From the NCBI GenBank assembly GCA_013202535.1, contig JABMRP010000777.1, forward strand, positions 1 to 6,906: 6,906 bases of DNA, given 5' to 3'. The notes under the pieces were generated by a model. It was given only the letters and a program-made list of their open reading frames with translations, had not been told where the DNA came from and ran no database searches. Positions 5,468 to 6,906 of this stretch are shown piece by piece. A program made the position numbers and the translations under genes. The DNA is from Planctomycetota bacterium (GTDB lineage: Bacteria; Planctomycetota; Planctomycetia; Pirellulales; Thermoguttaceae). How positions within the stretch are numbered: the first letter of the stretch is position 1; each line of letters starts with the position of its first letter.

Positions 5468-6324
5468 GTGAGGCGAACATGGACACAACGGTCGCGCCAC
5501 TTCCCGGATCGCGCCGGCGGCGTGTTGCGAACCTGGCGGTCTGGTTGTCCGTCTGCCTGGTGCATGGCGCCGCGGTTGCCTGGCTGGCCGTTTCCGTCCA
5601 GCATTTCGCGGCACCGCTGGTGCTCTTCCCGATCTTGCTGGGATTTGTGTTGGGAGCAACCGGCGTGGGTCTCCTGAGGGTTTGCCGGACGGGAAGCCGC
5701 GCGGCGGCCCTGGCCGGAGTTATCATTGCGGCGATCGTGGCCGTTGCCGGACAGCATTACCTCTGCTACCGCGAGGTGCGCGCCGCCGCTGCCGAACGGG
5801 ACACCAGCTTGCGCGAATCGATCGGTTTCCGGGGGCTTGCCGAGCTTATTCAAGGCGACCTGCGGCAAGCGCCCGACGGACTGCTCGACTACATGCGGCA
5901 ACAGGCCGACGAGGGCCGGCCGCTATGGGGTACATACACGGCCACGGGAATCGCCGCGTGGGCCAGTTGGATCGTCGACGGTCTGCTGTTGCTCACGGGC
6001 GCTCTGGCCGTGGTGATCCCGGCGCTGCGACAGCCCTACTGCCGGCGATGCGGAAGCTGGTTTCGTACCGTGCGCCGAGGCCATGCCGCGCCGGCCACGG
6101 CGAGCCGGGTGGCTCAGTTGCTCGAACTGGCCATGCCCGCCTCCGCCGCATCGGCCCGGTATCGGATGGTCTGGTGCGACGGGGGATGCGGCCCCTGCGG
6201 TTTCGAGTTTCGTTGGGAGCACGGCGGTGATGAATCGCCGGCGCAAGCGTGGCTCGATCCGCAAAAGCGAGCCGAGGTCTTGGCGATTCTCGACGCGAGC
6301 CCCGAACCAACGCCGGAACAGTAG
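5464..6324 (+). CDS. Four-helix membrane protein with cysteine-rich C-terminal domain
   Basis: I do not recognise this 286-residue protein. After a basic N-terminus (RRRR at 17-20) there are hydrophobic segments at about 24-45, 48-71 and 80-97, a hydrophilic loop of about 60 residues (98-158), and a fourth segment at about 160-188. The C-terminal part (189-286) holds YCRRCG (C193, C196) and WCDGGCGPCGFEF (C238, C242, C245), a pattern like a zinc ribbon. With four helices and a positive N-terminus, both ends would face the cytoplasm, putting the cysteine domain inside. The loop between helices 3 and 4 would then be outside. Its ATG overlaps the trpS stop (ATGA), which implies translational coupling; an in-frame ATG at 5479 is an alternative. 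acpS starts 15 bases after it. Function unknown; the coupling alone does not show a link to tRNA charging. Confidence 0.88.
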   Translation: MSEANMDTTVAPLPGSRRRRVANLAVWLSVCLVHGAAVAWLAVSVQHFAAPLVLFPILLGFVLGATGVGLLRVCRTGSRAAALAGVIIAAIVAVAGQHYLCYREVRAAAAERDTSLRESIGFRGLAELIQGDLRQAPDGLLDYMRQQADEGRPLWGTYTATGIAAWASWIVDGLLLLTGALAVVIPALRQPYCRRCGSWFRTVRRGHAAPATASRVAQLLELAMPASAASARYRMVWCDGGCGPCGFEFRWEHGGDESPAQAWLDPQKRAEVLAILDASPEPTPEQ

Positions 6325-6339
6325 AGAGGTTTACTCCCC

Positions 6340-6738
6340 ATGAGCGGAATCATCGGCATCGGTACCGACATCGCGGAATGCCTGCGGATCGCGCGAATGA
6401 TCGAACGGCACGGCGACCTGTTCATCAACCGGGTGTACACCCCGGCCGAGATTCGCTATTGCCAGGCCCGCAAGCAATCGACCCAGCACTATACGGGCCG
6501 CTGGGCCGCCAAGGAGGCCGTCCTCAAGGCTTTTGGCACCGGCTGGCGTCGCGGCATTAGTTGGCGCGACATCGAGATCCGCAACGAACCGGGCGGCCGG
6601 CCGGTCGTCGCCCTGCGCGGCGGCGCTCAAGAAGTCGTCGAGAAACTCGGCATCCGCCGGATGTGGATCACCATCTCCCACTGCCACACCCACGCCACCG
6701 CGTTCGCCGTCGCCGAGGGCGGAGCCGAGGAAGTTTAG
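6340..6738 (+). CDS. acpS: Holo-[acyl-carrier-protein] synthase
   Basis: AcpS transfers the 4'-phosphopantetheine arm from coenzyme A to a serine of apo-ACP, activating it for fatty acid synthesis. It has 132 residues, as expected for the family (E. coli about 126). The first motif GIGTDI (6-11) carries the Mg-binding Asp10. The second, GRWAAKEAVLKAFGTG (53-68), carries the metal-binding Glu59 and Lys63. WITISHCHTHATAFAV near the end matches the conserved ISHs.thA region. The ATG is preceded by AGAGGT (6325-6330) at 9 bases. It is the last gene of the trpS cluster. Its stop codon and final codons lie inside the left arm of an inverted repeat (6732-6820), so the repeat contributes the end of the gene. 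Confidence 0.96.
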   Translation: MSGIIGIGTDIAECLRIARMIERHGDLFINRVYTPAEIRYCQARKQSTQHYTGRWAAKEAVLKAFGTGWRRGISWRDIEIRNEPGGRPVVALRGGAQEVVEKLGIRRMWITISHCHTHATAFAVAEGGAEEV

Positions 6739-6820
6739 CCCCGGCACTTGTGCCCGGCGTTGTAGGGAAACGGGAACGATCGTGTTTCAAAACGCCTGGC
6801 ACAAGTGCCTGGGCTAAACT
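6732..6820. repeat. Inverted repeat, 30-bp arms, bridging two convergent gene ends
   Basis: Bases 6732-6761 and 6791-6820 are reverse complements at 28 of 30 positions, around a 29-base loop. Each arm contains the inner palindrome-like core GGCACTTGTGCC or its complement. In the loop, GAAAC (6767-6771) and GTTTC (6784-6788) add a second stem. The left arm includes the acpS stop TAG (6736-6738). The right arm ends on the last base of the TGA stop of the minus-strand gene (6820-6822). It probably acts as a shared bidirectional transcript end for the convergent genes. Confidence 0.88.
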
Positions 6821-6906
6821 CAGTCGAACTGGAGCGGATCGGGGTGCCAGGCCAGCCAATCTTCGCCGGCCTGCCGCAAGGCCGGGTGCTTTTCACCATA
6901 GGTGTA
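6820..6906 (-). CDS. 3' end of an unidentified convergent gene (partial)
   Basis: On the minus strand an open frame enters from the right edge and ends at TGA (6822-6820), giving the last 28 residues of a protein. They include KHPALRQAGEDWLAWHPDPL and the terminal QFD. The residue mix (three aromatic or Trp-rich patches, DW, AWHPD) looks like real protein, and the stop falls exactly at the edge of the shared inverted repeat, as expected for a convergent gene end. Too little is present to name a family. The other frames of this stretch are less protein-like. Confidence 0.6.
   Translation of the reverse strand, partial: YTYGEKHPALRQAGEDWLAWHPDPLQFD

Noticed and set aside
3812..5659. 615-codon minus-strand open frame across pyrD, the intergenic repeat and trpS
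   Set aside because: It runs antisense to two firmly identified genes and through the inverted repeat; high GC keeps such frames open. Its composition (rich in Arg, Pro, Gly, His) shows no domain.

Overview
The window reads as an ordinary housekeeping stretch from a GC-rich bacterial chromosome, most likely a planctomycete (Pirellulales-like). That placement is inference. It rests on the high GC, frequent GTG starts with patchy Shine-Dalgarno sites, a TrpS with an HWGN class-I signature, a very small lipoprotein ending in an RTHGGII-type tail that I recall from planctomycetes, and long intergenic hairpins of a kind I associate with that phylum. No similarity search was possible.

Layout, left to right. 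1-169 is non-coding, with two short G-rich tandem repeats and a perfect hairpin. moaA (170-1165, molybdopterin biosynthesis) is followed by a YkgJ-type Cys-cluster protein (1234-1650) on the same strand. A 432-base gap (1651-2082) carries the promoter of an HU/IHF-type DNA-binding protein with a C-terminal extension (2083-2472). Then come a 284-base gap, a 72-residue putative lipoprotein (2757-2975) and a 392-base gap that starts with two inverted repeats. pyrD of the 1B class (3368-4288, pyrimidine biosynthesis) follows. Next is a 210-base gap dominated by a 42-bp-arm inverted repeat. trpS (4499-5467), a four-helix membrane protein with a Cys-rich C-terminal domain (5464-6324) and acpS (6340-6738) form a tight operon, with a 4-base ATGA overlap and then a 15-base gap. 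The last 87 bases are the 3' end of a convergent minus-strand gene. A 30-bp-arm inverted repeat spans exactly from the acpS stop to the stop of that gene.

The genes do not form one pathway: cofactor, pyrimidine, tRNA charging and acyl-carrier-protein activation functions sit side by side. I see no defence system, mobile-element transposase, CRISPR array, tRNA or rRNA. The most notable content is between the genes: several distinct inverted repeats placed at gene ends, a G-quadruplex-prone tandem repeat, and the uncharacterised membrane protein translationally coupled to trpS.
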